Assembly (NCBI RefSeq): GCF_001612745.1
Contig: NZ_BDBA01000029.1
Coordinates: 1 to 64,000 of the forward strand
DNA: 64,000 nucleotides
From: Nocardia amamiensis NBRC 102102
GTDB taxonomy: Bacteria; Actinomycetota; Actinomycetes; Mycobacteriales; Mycobacteriaceae
Direction: 5' to 3'
The position numbers and the translations under genes were made by a program. The notes beneath the pieces were generated by a model. The model worked only from the letters and a program-made list of their open reading frames with translations, did not search any database and was not told the DNA's origin. Below, one piece after another: positions 35,746 to 44,480 of the stretch; position 1 is the stretch's first letter, and each line of letters opens with the position of its first letter.

Positions 35746-35822
35746 GCGTGCTGTTCCTTTCGGGTGTCGGCCGAAATGGCCGGAGTAAATGTGTGTTCGG
35801 TGCGGACTGCTCGGCGACGGCC

Positions 35823-36668
35823 TCAGGCGTTGAGGCGGTCCAGCAGCCGCGCAAGTCCACGCGCTCCGGCTAGGCCACGCTCGGTGACGGCGGTGGAGTC
35901 GATGTCGGCTTCGCGCATGGCCTGGTCGAACAGCTCCATGTCCAGCACTTCCAGACCGGTGAGGTGTTCGACGATGTCGGGCCGCACGATGGCACGCAGC
36001 AGGAACAGTGCTGCGCTGGCGGCGCTGCCCAGCTCGAGGACCTCCACCAGCCGGCCAGGGTTCAGCCCCAGCTCCGCGGCCAGTTCGACGACCTCCCCGA
36101 TGGCAGCCTGGTTCATCATCAGCAGCGCGTTGTTGAACAGCTTCGCCGTCTGCCCCTCCCCGGCCGCACCGAGGTGCACCACGTGGCGGGAGAAGGACTC
36201 GAACACGGGCCTGCAGCGCTCGGCCGCGGACTGCGGACCGCCGACCATCGTGGTCAGTCGGCGCTCCTGCGCGGCCGGACGGCCACCGCTGACCGGCGCG
36301 TCCAACACCTCCACACCGGCCTTCGCGCACAGCTCGGTAAGCCGCACGGCGTTGCTGGGCAGGCCGGTGCCGTGGTTGACGACGACCGTGCCGGGACGCA
36401 GGCCTTCGAGCAGCTGGCCGGCCAGCTGCAGGACGTCGTCGTCGGTACGGACGCACAAGCCGACGAGGTCGCAGGCAGCCGCCAGCTCACCGACCGTGTC
36501 GTGCCGCCGGTGGGCGACGTTGCCGAGGCCGTCCAGGGAGACGGGGCGCCGGGCCCAGACGTGCAGGGGGAACCCTGCTTCGGCGATCGCGGTGGCCATG
36601 GGCAGGCCCTGGTCACCCAGCCCGATGAACCCCACGACGGGCCTTGCGGGTGTTCGTGCTTCTGTCAT
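35823..36668 (-). CDS. Beta-hydroxyacid dehydrogenase / imine-reductase-like enzyme
   Basis: 281 residues. The Rossmann motif GFIGLGDQGLPMA near 13-25 is followed by DAPVSGGRPAAQ (substrate-binding) and GQTAKLFNN with the catalytic Lys. This is the 6-phosphogluconate-dehydrogenase-like family that oxidises 3-hydroxyisobutyrate, tartronate semialdehyde or similar. It is divergent from the XRE regulator at 36771, with a TCCTGG/CCAGGA inverted repeat between. Confidence 0.9.
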   Translation of the reverse strand: MTEARTPARPVVGFIGLGDQGLPMATAIAEAGFPLHVWARRPVSLDGLGNVAHRRHDTVGELAAACDLVGLCVRTDDDVLQLAGQLLEGLRPGTVVVNHGTGLPSNAVRLTELCAKAGVEVLDAPVSGGRPAAQERRLTTMVGGPQSAAERCRPVFESFSRHVVHLGAAGEGQTAKLFNNALLMMNQAAIGEVVELAAELGLNPGRLVEVLELGSAASAALFLLRAIVRPDIVEHLTGLEVLDMELFDQAMREADIDSTAVTERGLAGARGLARLLDRLNA

Positions 36669-36715
36669 GCCTCCACGGTCGGCGTGAGACGCGCGATCAG
36701 GTAGTAGACCCGTTT

Positions 36716-36738
36716 TCCTGGGAATGGCGGTACCAGGA
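36716..36738. promoter_or_regulatory. Candidate operator between dehydrogenase and XRE gene
   Basis: TCCTGG-N11-CCAGGA inverted repeat centred 44 bp before the XRE start. Likely autoregulatory; inferred. Confidence 0.45.
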
Positions 36739-36770
36739 CAGGCATCTCGTTGCTCGTCACAATCAACGGC

Positions 36771-37592
36771 ATGGCGACCACACCACTCGGCGCGGCCTTG
36801 CACCGCTGGCGCGATCACGTCTCGCCCCAGGCCGTCGGCCTACCCGTGGGGGGACGGAGGCGCGCTGCCGGGCTGCGCCGCGAGGAAGTGTCCCAGCTGG
36901 CCGGCATCTCCGCCGACTACCTCATCCGGCTCGAACAGGGACGCGCCACCAATCCTTCACCCCAGGTCGTCGAAGCCCTGGCCCGCGCGCTGCGACTTAC
37001 CCAGGAGGAACGCGCCCACCTCTTCCACCTGGCCGGTCTCGCACCACCAGGCCCCGGCATGGTTCCGCGGCACATCACCCCCGGCGTGCACCGCATGCTG
37101 GATCGGCTGACCGGCACGCCTGTCGCCGTCTTCGACGCCGCCTGGACCCAGCTACTCGCCAACCCCCTCTACACGGCACTCATAGGGGAATGGCACGGCA
37201 ACGACCTCAACGCGGTCTGGCGCAACTTCCTCAACCCCCACAGCCGCGTACGCCACACCCCCGAATCCAAAGGCGCGCTCCAGACAGCGCAAGTCGCCGA
37301 CCTGTCCCGTACCGCCAGCCGCTACCCCGATGACGAGAACCTGCACTCTCTCATCGCCGAACTACGCCGCCGCAGCGCCCACTTCGACAACCTCTGGGAA
37401 TCGAGCGCCGTCGGCCAGCACCTAGCCGCCCGCAAAACCATCGACCACCCCCACGTCGGCGCCCTGACCCTGGACTGCGACGTCCTCAGCGTCGCAGGCA
37501 GCGACCTGCGCATCATGGTCTACACAGCCCAACCCGGCACCGAAGACGCCGACCGCCTGGCGGTCCTGAGTGTCATAGGGACGCAGATGTGA
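36771..37592 (+). CDS. XRE regulator with MmyB-type ligand-binding domain
   Basis: 273 residues. Helix-turn-helix (RRAAGLRREEVSQLAGISAD, YLIRLEQGRATNPSPQVVEA) followed by the MmyB domain (VHRMLDRLTGTPVAVFDAAW, KTIDHPHVGALTLDCDVLSV). The second half closely parallels the partial gene at the right window edge. Divergent from two oxidoreductase genes, which it probably controls in response to a small ligand. Confidence 0.92.
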   Translation: MATTPLGAALHRWRDHVSPQAVGLPVGGRRRAAGLRREEVSQLAGISADYLIRLEQGRATNPSPQVVEALARALRLTQEERAHLFHLAGLAPPGPGMVPRHITPGVHRMLDRLTGTPVAVFDAAWTQLLANPLYTALIGEWHGNDLNAVWRNFLNPHSRVRHTPESKGALQTAQVADLSRTASRYPDDENLHSLIAELRRRSAHFDNLWESSAVGQHLAARKTIDHPHVGALTLDCDVLSVAGSDLRIMVYTAQPGTEDADRLAVLSVIGTQM

Positions 37593-37601
37593 CACCCGTC
37601 C

Positions 37602-38561
37602 CTACTGTCTTCCACGGTCCAGGCTGATCTGCGCCACCAGTGCGCGGTGGTCCGCGCCTGGTAGGTCTACCGTGTCCACCGCTACTGTGCGACCGCCGGC
37701 GATGAGGATGTGGTCGATTCCGACCAGGGGCGGCCACCGCTTGTCGGTCGGATAGGTGACCAGATGCCCGGCACCCGCCTGCTCGGCGGCGTCGTCGAAA
37801 CGCCCTGACAACATCGCGCGGAACTGGGAATGATCGTAGGTCGCATTGAAGTCGCCACCGGCGATCACCGGCCGGCTCGACGGCGATCGTTCGAGAATTT
37901 CGCGCAGACGGGACAACTCGTCGGCCCAGACCTGCGTACCGAACACCGGCGGCACCGGATGGAACGCGTAAACCGTGACCGGTCCGACGTCCGGGATACT
38001 CGCTATCGCCGAGAGCTGGTTCAGCACGAACCCGTCGTACTCAACGGTTTCCGACAGCGGGTAGCTGCTCCAGATTCCTGTACCAGCCGCGGTCCTTCCG
38101 GGGGAGAGATACCGGTACGGCAGCAACTGGTCGAGTCCCGCCCCGCCGAGATCCTCGATGGCCGCCGGCGTGAGTTCATTGACGGTGAGCAGTCCGACTT
38201 TTCGCGTGCGCACCTCGTCGACCAGTGTCCGGGGATCGGCTCCGTCGAACAGAAGATTGGCCTGCATCACTACCACTGCGCGCCCATCCTCATTGCCCGA
38301 GCGACCGACATACAGCGGAGCTTGAGTCCACACCGCGGCGGCAACGACAACGACGGCCACCCCCGCACCGCTCCAGCGCCGCATGGCCACGAACGCCACC
38401 GCCCCGACAACCGCGGAACCCATCAGGTACGGCGCAACCGAAGCCGCCAAGACCAACACGCGGGACCGCGACCCACTGAAGTACAACGCGACCCCGACGG
38501 CTCCTGCCAGCGTCGCAATCCATGCGAGCAGGTCGACACCAACCCGGACCAACTTCGACAT
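37602..38561 (-). CDS. Membrane-anchored endonuclease/exonuclease/phosphatase family protein
   Basis: 319 residues. Three N-terminal membrane helices (VDLLAWIATLAGAVGVALYF, APYLMGSAVVGAVAFVAM, GAGVAVVVVAAAVW) precede an extracytoplasmic EEP domain: VVMQANLLF, TVNELTP (catalytic Glu region), PVIAGGDFNATYDH and the C-terminal GADHRALVA (His). Such proteins are annotated as VanX-like or nuclease/phosphatase of unknown target. Monocistronic, convergent with the XRE gene. Confidence 0.88.
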   Translation of the reverse strand: MSKLVRVGVDLLAWIATLAGAVGVALYFSGSRSRVLVLAASVAPYLMGSAVVGAVAFVAMRRWSGAGVAVVVVAAAVWTQAPLYVGRSGNEDGRAVVVMQANLLFDGADPRTLVDEVRTRKVGLLTVNELTPAAIEDLGGAGLDQLLPYRYLSPGRTAAGTGIWSSYPLSETVEYDGFVLNQLSAIASIPDVGPVTVYAFHPVPPVFGTQVWADELSRLREILERSPSSRPVIAGGDFNATYDHSQFRAMLSGRFDDAAEQAGAGHLVTYPTDKRWPPLVGIDHILIAGGRTVAVDTVDLPGADHRALVAQISLDRGRQ

Positions 38562-38614
38562 CACACCCGACAGACAAACACACGAGCTAGGCAACGCATA
38601 CCGGCCGGGTTCTC

Positions 38615-38677
38615 ACGAGTGGCGCACCACGGAGGGGGCTACTCGCGTTGTGCCGCAACCGTGTGCCACTCGTCGGG
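38615..38677. repeat. 63-bp repeat, copy B
   Basis: Ungapped match to 19846-19908 with six differences by eye. The bounding inverted repeat is kept with one compensable change (CGAGTGGCGCAC versus GTGTGCCACTCG). It lies in non-coding DNA 54 bp upstream of the EEP gene start. Confidence 0.75.
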
Positions 38678-38761
38678 CAGATGCGGATGCGGCCCCGCGG
38701 CCGGTGCATTTGCGCGCTGGAATGCCGGGTGCAGCGTCGTGACTAAGGCTGGCGCGGCCAA
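38639..38761 (-). pseudogene. Tail fragment of a paralogue of the 109-aa unknown protein
   Basis: The minus strand encodes LPDEWHTVAAQRE then a stop, matching the PPDEWHTAAAKRE end of the protein at 19870-20199. The open stretch is only about 40 codons, its upstream part is unrelated, and there is no start. Best read as a relic left with the 63-bp repeat. Confidence 0.5.
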
Positions 38762-38940
38762 TTATGCTGCGGGGCTTGCATGTTCGATGCAGACATCGCG
38801 GTGTGGTTGTCCGATGCCCGTGAATAGCGGCGCGAGTTCGGATCCCACACCATGGCTGCGGCCGCACCGCCGAGCAGGACCACGATAATGGCCACGATTA
38901 CCACCCACAGCAATACCACCGGTACTTCGCTCCCGATCAT
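38743..38940 (-). CDS. Possible small single-helix membrane protein (65 aa)
   Basis: Starts MIGSEVPVVLLWVVIVAIIV; one hydrophobic helix covers residues 6-31, followed by a polar tail ending in NWPRQP. A longer form starting at 38955 is possible. The ribosome site is poor. It overlaps the relic above, so it is a tentative call. Confidence 0.4.
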   Translation of the reverse strand: MIGSEVPVVLLWVVIVAIIVVLLGGAAAAMVWDPNSRRYSRASDNHTAMSASNMQAPQHNWPRQP

Positions 38941-39153
38941 CCCCGTCCGCACCATATGGCTTGTTATCCTCAGGCGGACAATGCTTTTCGTATTTGTCAG
39001 CATTCTTTACAGGCGGGGCGGACGGCGCGACCCGAGGCGCAGATTCTGTGCTGTCACAGCACAACGGAGCCTCGAGGTTTGGGATACGTCGGGTAACGCA
39101 CACTCGTGATCGTCACGAGCCGTTCGTTCGAAAGGCTTACGCTCGTTGCCGTC

Positions 39154-39819
39154 TCATTCCTCGATGTTGTCGGTTTGGTCGGTGGGCGGCCGAACGGTGG
39201 CGTGAGCGTCGGCGCCGTAGCGAAGTCCGTCGATGAGCAGATCGACCATGCGCTGAGCGTGGCGGTCGTCCTCAGCGGGAAGGCACAGGTTGCCCACTGC
39301 CCGCAGTAGATCGTTGGGGTCGACGTCGGCGCGGACCTCGCCGCTGGCCGCCGCGGCCTCGAGTAGCGATCCGAGGGCGGGTCGCAGGCGCTGGTCGAAG
39401 TAGGCGGGCAGCGGCGAGAAGGCGGGGTCTCCGGAGTGCAGTGCCGCGGCGAGTCCGCGTTTGGTCGCCACGAACTCGGCGTACCGCCGCAGCCACCGCG
39501 CCAGCGCCTCGCCGGGTTCGTGCTCGGCCGCCAGGGTGGCGGCGGCGTCGGCGCAGGCGTCGATCTCGTGTCGGAACACGGCCACGACCAGGTCGGAGCG
39601 CTGCGGGAAGTGGCGGTAGACGGTGCCGAGGCCGACGCCCGCCCTGGCGGCGATCTCCCGCACCGGAGCATCGACGCCGGAGTCGGCGAACACCGCCTTC
39701 GCGGCCTCGCGCACCGCATCGATGTTGCGTTGCGCGTCGGCGCGCACGCGACGTGCCGTACCGCCTGATGCCGTCGATGGCCCCGGATTGTCGTTGTGCT
39801 CGATCGGCTTCTGGCCCAT
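39154..39819 (-). CDS. TetR family regulator
   Basis: 221 residues, start with GAGGAGGAA. Helix-turn-helix DAVREAAKAVFADSGVDAPV, REIAARAGVGLGTVYRHFPQ; the C-terminal domain (LLEAAAASGEVRADVDPNDL, LRAVGNLCLPAEDDRHAQRM) matches TetR_C of regulators controlling aldo/keto reductases or SDRs. Divergent from the aldo/keto reductase, with two tandem operators between. Confidence 0.93.
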   Translation of the reverse strand: MGQKPIEHNDNPGPSTASGGTARRVRADAQRNIDAVREAAKAVFADSGVDAPVREIAARAGVGLGTVYRHFPQRSDLVVAVFRHEIDACADAAATLAAEHEPGEALARWLRRYAEFVATKRGLAAALHSGDPAFSPLPAYFDQRLRPALGSLLEAAAASGEVRADVDPNDLLRAVGNLCLPAEDDRHAQRMVDLLIDGLRYGADAHATVRPPTDQTDNIEE

Positions 39820-39842
39820 GCGGTTCCTCCTCTTGCATAACT

Positions 39843-39878
39843 GGAACGATGTTCCGTATAGTTCTGGAACACAGTTCC
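39843..39878. promoter_or_regulatory. Tandem TetR operators GGAACnnnGTTCC
   Basis: GGAAC-GAT-GTTCC (39843-39855) and GGAAC-ACA-GTTCC (39866-39878), both perfect and 23 bp apart, lie between the TetR and reductase starts. Each is preceded by CT. Confidence 0.75.
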
Positions 39879-39945
39879 AATTGTATGGATGGTACGGCAC
39901 CGCGGCGGTGCCGTACCGCGCACGCGCACCTTCGGGAGATCAGTT

Positions 39946-40973
39946 ATGCAGTACCGCACGTTGGGCCGAACAGGGATCAAGGTCAGTCCCTACTGCCTGG
40001 GCGCCATGATGTTCGGGGCCGTCGGCAACCCCGACCACGACGAGTCGATCCGGATCATCCACAAGGCTTTGGACGCGGGGATCAACTTCATCGACACCGC
40101 CGACATGTACTCACACGGCGAGTCCGAAGAGATCGTCGGCAAGGCACTCGAGGGCCGACGGGACAATGTCGTACTCGCGACCAAGGCGCACCTTCCCATG
40201 GGGGAATATCCCAACCAGCAGGGCAATTCACGGCGCTGGCTCGTTCGCGAACTCGACGACTCGCTGCGCAGGCTGCGGACCGATCACGTCGACCTGTTCC
40301 AGATCCACCGGCCCGCGCCGGACACCGACGTGGAAGAGACCCTCTCCGCTCTCACCGACCTGATCCGCGCGGGCAAGGTCCGGGCCATCGGCACCTCCTC
40401 CTTTCCCGCGACGGACATCGTCGAGGCGCAGTGGATCGCCGAACGTCGCGGCCTGCAGCGTTTCCGAACTGAGCAGCCGCCCTACTCGATCCTCGACCGC
40501 GGCATCGAACGTGAGGTGCTGCCGGTCTGTCAGCGCTACGGGATGGGCACGCTGGTCTACAGCCCGCTGGGCGGCGGCCTGCTGACCGGCCGGTACCGCA
40601 AGGGGCTGCAGACGACAGCCACCGGGCGAGCTTCGGGTTCGAGCACCTGGGCGATGAGCGTCGGCTCGATGCTGTCGAGCAACTAGTCCCGCTCGCGCAG
40701 CAGGCGGGTCTGCCGATGACTCACCTGGCCATCGCATTCGCGATCGCCCACGCCGGGGTGACCTCGGCGATCATCGGACCGCGCACCATGCAACACCTCG
40801 ACGACCTGCTCGCGGGCACCGAAGTCACCCTCGACGACGAGATCCTCGATGCGATCGACGAGATCGTCCTACCCGGCACCGACGTCGGCAGACTCGACAT
40901 GGCCTACGTACCACCGGCCATCTCGAACGTGAGCCTGCGGCGCCGCCCGGCCGGCGAGCGCACCGCCGCCTGA
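39946..40973 (+). pseudogene. Aldo/keto reductase gene with frameshift
   Basis: The N-terminal frame (start at 39946) reads MQYRTLGRTGIKVSPYCLG and includes the active-site Asp/Tyr segment FIDTADMYSHGESE, the Lys in VVLATKAH and the His in LFQIHRP, then ends early at 40686. The C-terminal frame resumes FGFEHLGDERRLDAVEQLVP and SAIIGPRTMQHLDDLLAG and ends at 40973. The join is near 40627-40631, and one added base would restore about 342 residues. If real, the early stop removes the NADPH-binding C-terminus (IIGPRT); if an error, it is an intact AKR. Confidence 0.85.
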
Positions 40974-41126
40974 GGCGGTGCCGGTCGCGGGCGGGTAATG
41001 CGAGTACCCATCGCCAGGATGTCATCGTGACCCGGGTCTGCGCTGATCACAGGCCTGATTTCTCGTGCTGACGGGTGTCCCGAAGGCGAGTTGTGGTGGT
41101 TGGCCGAGCACTCGAGACTGATTGGT

Positions 41127-42125
41127 ATGGACCATCTCAGGTACGCCGGATATGTACCGGCCGAATACCGTTCGTTGTCCTTGCCTGCGCCGACCAGCAT
41201 GTGGTGGCCCTGGCGGGGACGGCGTGTACACATCGCGCGCGCCGAGGTGCCCGACGCGCGGGTACGCGTGCTGATGATTCACGGTGCGGGCGGCCATGCC
41301 GGTCTACTGTGGCCATTCGCCGCCGTGGCCGCGCACGAGGGCGTCGAAGCGATGGCAGTGGATCTGCCGCTCTACGGCGACACGGTCGAACCGCGGCCCG
41401 CGGCGGTGCGATATCGCGACTGGGTGGATCTGCTGACCCAATTCGTCTGCGCTGAAACCGAATCCGACGATCGTCCGCTGGTGCTGTTCGGCGCAAGCAT
41501 GGGCGGAATGCTCGCCTATGAGGCAGCGGCACGCACCCGCGCGGTCGCGCACGTCGTAGCGACCTGCTTGCTGGATCCGGTCGACCCCGATGCCCGGCGC
41601 GCTGCCGCCCGCTGGTCGGCGACCGGCGGGATCGCTCCCGCCTTGCTCGCCGCCGTCGAGCCGGTCCTGGGCGGGATTCGGGTCCCGATCCGCTGGATGG
41701 TGGACATGAAGAATATGAGTCTCGACCCGAAGCTGTCCCGGTTGTGCGCGATGGACCCCAGAGGCGGTGGGGTCAGCGTTCCACTCGGCCTGCTCGCCGA
41801 CTTCCTGCGTTTCCGGCACACGCCGCCGGAGGATTTCACCGCCGCACCGGTGACCCTGGTGCATCCGGCCGCGGACCGCTGGACAGCGCCGCAGCTGAGC
41901 ATCCGGTTCCTCGATCGGATCGCCGCACCTACGCGGTCGGTGTTGTTGGCAGGCTGCGGTCACTTTCCGATCGAGGAGCCCGGCATCATCCAGCTCGCCA
42001 CGCAGCTGCGCGACGTGCTGGAAACGGTTGCGAAAACCGCTGGTCGACCGTCACGTTCCGGCATCGGGGACGAGTCGCAGAGCCAGCGCCACGAGATGCT
42101 CGGTGGTGAGGGTGTGCCGAGGTGA
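41127..42125 (+). CDS. Alpha/beta hydrolase
   Basis: 332 residues. Oxyanion-hole motif MIHGAGGHAGLLW, nucleophile elbow GASMGG (Ser), acid near PVTLVHPAADRWTAPQ and terminal His in AGCGHFPIEEPG. A Met-rich start (MDHLRYAGYVPAEYRS) is chosen; longer in-frame starts exist. The last 25 codons overlap the convergent TetR gene by 75 bp, a real overlap if both stops are right. Substrate unknown. Confidence 0.85.
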   Translation: MDHLRYAGYVPAEYRSLSLPAPTSMWWPWRGRRVHIARAEVPDARVRVLMIHGAGGHAGLLWPFAAVAAHEGVEAMAVDLPLYGDTVEPRPAAVRYRDWVDLLTQFVCAETESDDRPLVLFGASMGGMLAYEAAARTRAVAHVVATCLLDPVDPDARRAAARWSATGGIAPALLAAVEPVLGGIRVPIRWMVDMKNMSLDPKLSRLCAMDPRGGGVSVPLGLLADFLRFRHTPPEDFTAAPVTLVHPAADRWTAPQLSIRFLDRIAAPTRSVLLAGCGHFPIEEPGIIQLATQLRDVLETVAKTAGRPSRSGIGDESQSQRHEMLGGEGVPR

Positions 42126-42647
42126 CACCCTGTGCACCTGGGCGTCGACCGTATGCACGAGTATTCGCGCGGTCAGTTCGGCGTTCTCGCCGCCGCGCCC
42201 GCACCGGTCGAGGTGGAAGGCAACCTCATCGACGAGGTAGTCCTCGAATGCCCGCAGCATGTGCAGGTCTGCCGGCGCCTGCGGCGCGAGTCTGTGCATG
42301 AGCGCGTGCAATGCGGGCCGGTCCCGGTGGAGTTCTACCACGGCGTCGAGGATTACCCGCAAGGTCTCCTCGAGCGGTGGCGTGGCGGTGCGTAACTCCG
42401 CGAACACCCTGCCGAGTCGGGTACCGGCTTCCGCAACATGCCGTTCGGCCAGGACACGCAATAGAGCATGCTTGTTCGGGAAGTACTGATACAGCGTCCC
42501 GATCGAGACCCCGGCTCGTTCGGCAATACGATTGGTGGTTGCGGCCAGCCCTTCCCGGGAGAACATCTGCGCGGCCGCTTCCAGCAACGTATCCACCATT
42601 TCACGGGACCGTTGCTGCCGCGGAGTACGTCGCGGACCATCAACCAT
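42051..42647 (-). CDS. TetR family regulator
   Basis: 198 residues starting MVDGPRRTPRQQRSREMVDT. The helix-turn-helix LLEAAAQMFSREGLAATTNR, IAERAGVSIGTLYQYFPNKH is textbook TetR. The C-terminal domain is also TetR-like. The start position seems reliable; the gene is convergent with the hydrolase. Target unknown; no divergent partner is close, as the small secreted protein gene is on the other side of a terminator. Confidence 0.9.
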   Translation of the reverse strand: MVDGPRRTPRQQRSREMVDTLLEAAAQMFSREGLAATTNRIAERAGVSIGTLYQYFPNKHALLRVLAERHVAEAGTRLGRVFAELRTATPPLEETLRVILDAVVELHRDRPALHALMHRLAPQAPADLHMLRAFEDYLVDEVAFHLDRCGRGGENAELTARILVHTVDAQVHRVSPRHTLTTEHLVALALRLVPDAGT

Positions 42648-42708
42648 GTCACCAGCACAGTAGCAGCGAGAAGGTGACCTGCGGCCCGGTCGCGGGATGA
42701 GCGGGCCG

Positions 42709-42747
42709 GTTCGGCGCCCGGCATTTCATGCATGCCGGGCGCCGAAC
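42709..42747. terminator. Hairpin terminator, copy 2 of a repeated stem
   Basis: GTTCGGCGCCCGGCA and TGCCGGGCGCCGAAC form a perfect 15-bp stem with a 9-base loop. It lies just past the stop of the small secreted protein gene (42751) and shares its core with the stem at 31021. Confidence 0.8.
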
Positions 42748-42750
42748 GGG

Positions 42751-42951
42751 TCAGCAGAGGGGTTGTACCGAGCCGGCGAACTGGCCCGTGAGCAGGCACC
42801 ACAGATTGCGCCATGGGGAATTCGGGCCGGGTGCGGACTGGCTTGCCGAGCCGGATTCGGCCGCGTGCGCCGCCGGGATCGCGGTTGTGTGAGCGGTGCC
42901 GAGCAGAGCGGCCGCGATCGCGAGAGCGACGGTGGTGCGTTTGACGTACAT
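42751..42951 (-). CDS. Small secreted protein (66 aa)
   Basis: Signal peptide MYVKRTTVALAIAAALLGTA, likely cut after AHA (residue 30). The mature part is about 36 residues with two Cys (C52 and the C-terminal C66), which could form one disulfide. Ribosome site AGGTAGG. I do not recognise it; it could be a peptide factor or a stub. Single gene with its own terminator. Confidence 0.7.
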   Translation of the reverse strand: MYVKRTTVALAIAAALLGTAHTTAIPAAHAAESGSASQSAPGPNSPWRNLWCLLTGQFAGSVQPLC

Positions 42952-43037
42952 TCGTACCTACCTAGGGTCGGGTTGGTGCGGTCAGTATCGTCGGCCGATG
43001 CTGGGTCCGGGCAGCCCCGAACTCCGCTGGCAGCAGA

Positions 43038-44468
43038 TCAGGTGGCGGCTGGTTCGGTGACCGGATCCCGTTGCGTCACAGGGGATTGCGGCATTCGGGC
43101 GGCCATACCGACCAGGCCCGCGAGCGCGGCGACCGCTGCTGTCACGTACCATCCGCGCTGAAAGGCGGCGAGCGTCGCCTCCGGCCCCGCGGGCGAGCCG
43201 AGCGCCGCGACCAGAACGGCCACGCCGACGGCGAGGCCGATCTGCCGCGCCATGCTCAGCACTGCGGACCCGGTGGCGAATCGCTGAGGTGGCAATCCGC
43301 TGGTCCCCGCCGCGAAGGCGGTCGGTAGCGTCAGCCCGACGCCGATGCCGCTGACCACCATGCCGCCGAGCAGTCCGCCGACGTAGTCGGGTTGCAAAGT
43401 GATCGCCTGCGCCCACCACAGCATGGCCGCCCCGAAGATGATGCCGCCTGCCGCGATGACCGGCCCGGCGCCGATCCGGCCGATCAGGCGCCCCGCCAGA
43501 ACTGCCACCACCGGCACCATCAGCGGCCCCGGCGCGATCGCCAAGCCGGTGCGCAGCGCCGACCAACCCCAGACGTTCTGCGCCCACAACACCACCGAAA
43601 GCAGCATCGCGCCGAACGCGACATTGAAGAACACCGCGTTGCCGGTCATCAGTGCGAAGTTGGGGGCGCGCAACAGCGCCGGGTCGACCACCGGGCTGTG
43701 GTGGCGGGCCGAGGAGACGACGAACGCGACCGTCAGAAGCGCCGCGGCGGCGAAGGCGGCCAGTACCCCGGCCGCCGACCAACCCCAGTCCTCGCCCTTG
43801 ACCAGTCCCAGCACGAGGGCGGCGATCGCACCGACCAGCAGCGTCGCACCGGCCAGATCGGGCAGCCTTCCTCCGTCACCGGGCGGGTCGGGCAGCATCC
43901 GCAGTCCGGCCACCACCGCGACCAGCCCGATCGGCACGTTCACCAGAAACACCCAGCGCCAGCCGAATTCGACCAGGACACCGCCCAGCACAGGCCCGAG
44001 TGCCGCGCCGAGCCCACCGAACGCGACCCACAGTCGCACCGCGGCGGCGCGCCGCTGCGGCGGGCTCGCGGCCAGCACCAAGCCGAGCGACGCCGGGGTC
44101 AGCAGGGCGCCGCCGACCGCCTGGATCACGCGGAACACCACTAGCGACCCGACGTCCCACGCGGTCGCGCACAGCGCCGATCCGATGACGAACACCGCGA
44201 GTCCGAGCAGAAATGTGGTGCGGATGCTGCTGCGATCACCGAGTCGCCCCGCGGGGACGAGCAGCGCGGCGAACACGATCGCGTAGGCGTTGAGCACCCA
44301 GGACAGTCCGGCGAGCTCCGCTGCGGCGAAGTCGGCCGCCATGTCCGGCAGCGCGACGTTGACGATGAACAGGTCCAGGCTCGATAGCAGCACGCCGACC
44401 GAAACGATGGCGAGCACGATTCGGAAGTCGGCGGCGGGCCGGCTCGCGGCCGTGGCAGGGGAATGCAC
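43038..44468 (-). CDS. MFS drug exporter (EmrB/QacA-type, DHA2)
   Basis: 476 residues with about 14 hydrophobic helices. The DHA2 signature is visible in helix 1 (SVGVLLSSLDLFIVNVALPD) and motif A follows (VPAGRLGDRSSIRTTF). Motif C-like GAALGPVLGGVLVE is present. It exports hydrophobic compounds using proton motive force. Only 12 bp after the thioesterase gene, so probably in one operon controlled from the 45.28-kb promoter by the divergent HxlR regulator. Confidence 0.93.
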   Translation of the reverse strand: MHSPATAASRPAADFRIVLAIVSVGVLLSSLDLFIVNVALPDMAADFAAAELAGLSWVLNAYAIVFAALLVPAGRLGDRSSIRTTFLLGLAVFVIGSALCATAWDVGSLVVFRVIQAVGGALLTPASLGLVLAASPPQRRAAAVRLWVAFGGLGAALGPVLGGVLVEFGWRWVFLVNVPIGLVAVVAGLRMLPDPPGDGGRLPDLAGATLLVGAIAALVLGLVKGEDWGWSAAGVLAAFAAAALLTVAFVVSSARHHSPVVDPALLRAPNFALMTGNAVFFNVAFGAMLLSVVLWAQNVWGWSALRTGLAIAPGPLMVPVVAVLAGRLIGRIGAGPVIAAGGIIFGAAMLWWAQAITLQPDYVGGLLGGMVVSGIGVGLTLPTAFAAGTSGLPPQRFATGSAVLSMARQIGLAVGVAVLVAALGSPAGPEATLAAFQRGWYVTAAVAALAGLVGMAARMPQSPVTQRDPVTEPAAT

Positions 44469-44480
44469 GATTGTCTCCGT

